The notes under the pieces are model-generated. The model saw only the letters and a list, made by a program, of their open reading frames with translations, made no database searches and was not told the origin of the DNA. Both the position numbers and the translations under genes were made by a program. A stretch of DNA of 64,000 nt from Litoditis marina. Lineage: Eukaryota; Nematoda; Chromadorea; Rhabditida; Rhabditidae. This document shows, in pieces, positions 63,097 to 64,000 of this stretch (positions are counted from its first letter, which is position 1; every line of letters begins with the position of its first letter). The DNA lies in NCBI GenBank assembly GCA_964036275.1, contig OZ038435.1, forward strand, positions 14,485,634 through 14,549,633, in the 5' to 3' direction.

Positions 63097-63442
63097 CATA
63101 CTCTGTTTCACCAATCGATGTCCCTCTACAGTGATCCCTCAAATATTCAGAAGGCATTTTCTAATTAAAGAAGGACGATTGTGTGGAACAATCGCAACAG
63201 TTCAGTCCTTTGAACTGCAATACATTTTTCAATTGCAGTTTAAAGGACTGTTGACACGAGATTGGTCCACATTACCGTCCTTCTTTAATTATTTGTTTTC
63301 AAAATTCGAAGAGTTTGTGGTACTAAAGGTGCAGAATACACCAAAGTTTGGTGAAAATCCAAGAAGCTAACATACCAAATTTTGATCTGGAAGTTTGAGC
63401 ATATTACTGTAGAGGATTATAAGTGGAGGGAAGAAACTATAT
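63097..63442. repeat. TIR element family E, copy d (interrupted)
   Basis: CATACTCTGTTTCACCAATC at the left and TTACTGTAGAGGATTATAAG / GAAACTATA at the right. A family D element (63164-63290) has inserted in the middle, splitting it. Confidence 0.85.
63164..63290. repeat. TIR element family D, copy 3, nested in family E
   Basis: ATTAAAGAAGGACGATTGTG ... CACATTACCGTCCTTCTTTAAT, with the inner GCAGTTTAAAGGACTG pair. Inserted within family E copy d. Confidence 0.93.
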
Positions 63443-63652
63443 TCCACAATGAAATTGTCTCAAATCACAATTAAAACTACAATTGAGAAGTATTGATCGG
63501 GTTGCTTTCACTGGCGTTTGTACGTGTTTCCTGTTGAAAATGACGTGCGTTTCCAACGAAAACTCTCTCATCATTTCTGATGAAAAGGGGTACTCGACTG
63601 GTCTTTCATGGCAAGTCTTTTCTTCGTTTTATGTAGGCAGTACAGTTGTTGT

Positions 63653-63723
63653 TGTAGTTTGAACATGGCACAATGTTATTATTTCCACTGAAACACAACG
63701 GGAGCACACTACAAACACAGCGC
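63653..63723. repeat. TIR element family C
   Basis: TGTAGTTTGAACATGGC ... GGGAGCACACTACAAACACAGC, about 71 bp. Confidence 0.6.
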
Positions 63724-64000
63724 GACCATACCGTATAAGCTTGGATAGAGCGAATTTGATAACCAAAGTGCACAAAATGTCTTTTCCACGAAAAAAAACC
63801 TCAATTCTCTTAAAATATACTATTTTAGGAACCATTCAAGATACTTTTTAAGGTTATAATAAAACTTTGTTTGGTTAATTTCAACCGTGCATCCAAACTC
63901 TGAAATACCGGAAATTCTCGTTCACAACAAAGAGAAGTGATCATTGTAATATACGTACACACCTAATTCTAATAACATTTATAATAATAATATACAAGAA

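Larger units (their letters stand above)
62468..64000. other. 3' flank, no gene seen
   Basis: About 1.5 kb of AT-rich sequence with nested family E/D elements and a family C element. Short open frames at 63131-63370 and 63629-63835 lie in these repeats. Confidence 0.55.

Overview
This is nuclear genomic DNA from a nematode. The genes are split by many introns with GT(GC)...TTTCAG-type splice sites. All nine genes whose start lies in the window have a 3' splice acceptor 0-36 nt upstream of the ATG and no evident 5' exon, which is the signature of spliced-leader trans-splicing. The secreted Cu/Zn superoxide dismutase resembles C. elegans SOD-4. From memory, the C. elegans homologues ctr-9, sod-4, exo-1, mrps-10 and most T-box genes all lie on chromosome III, so the window probably belongs to that ancestral (Nigon C) unit. 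The species cannot be named from the sequence.

Layout: (1) 1-11295, + strand, the last ~909 codons of CTR9 (PAF1 complex) in 24 exons; the 5' end is outside the window. (2) 11296-15570, convergent intergenic DNA with repeats. (3) 15571-22481, - strand, a SOD-4-like extracellular SOD; its 4.9-kb last intron holds a 713-bp palindrome, a 130-bp tandem array and a small MITE. (4) 23494-32525, + strand, EXO1 in 17 exons, head-to-head with the SOD. Two identical tRNA-Gln(CUG) genes and an 833-bp TIR element lie in its introns. (5) 32526-39841, repeat-rich DNA with one candidate short secreted-protein gene on the - strand (35671-36597). (6) 39842-44193, + strand, T-box transcription factor. (7) 45492-48872, + strand, CDV3 homologue. 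(8) 49871-51721 and 52207-53614, - strand, two tandem gamma-glutamylaminecyclotransferase (GGACT-like) paralogues. (9) 54150-56832, + strand, mitochondrial ribosomal protein uS10m (MRPS10). (10) 57291-62467, + strand, an unrecognised 355-residue protein with a helical N-terminal half and a basic C-terminal tail. (11) 62468-64000, repeats only.

The genes are housekeeping and developmental loci with no evident shared pathway: transcription elongation, DNA repair, oxidant defence, mitochondrial translation, gamma-glutamylamine breakdown. MRPS10 and the unknown gene sit close enough on one strand to be an operon candidate. Introns and spacers are crowded with at least eight families of short TIR elements, some nested.

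The least expected observations are: splice-junction echoes (partial copies of exon ends lying next to the true exon) in at least three genes; two likely GC-AG introns; an array of perfect TGACGTCA palindromes every 130 bp in the SOD intron; an exon-like segment carried by one MITE family that would finish the reading frame of the small secreted gene; and a 29-bp near-perfect hairpin in an intron of the unknown gene.
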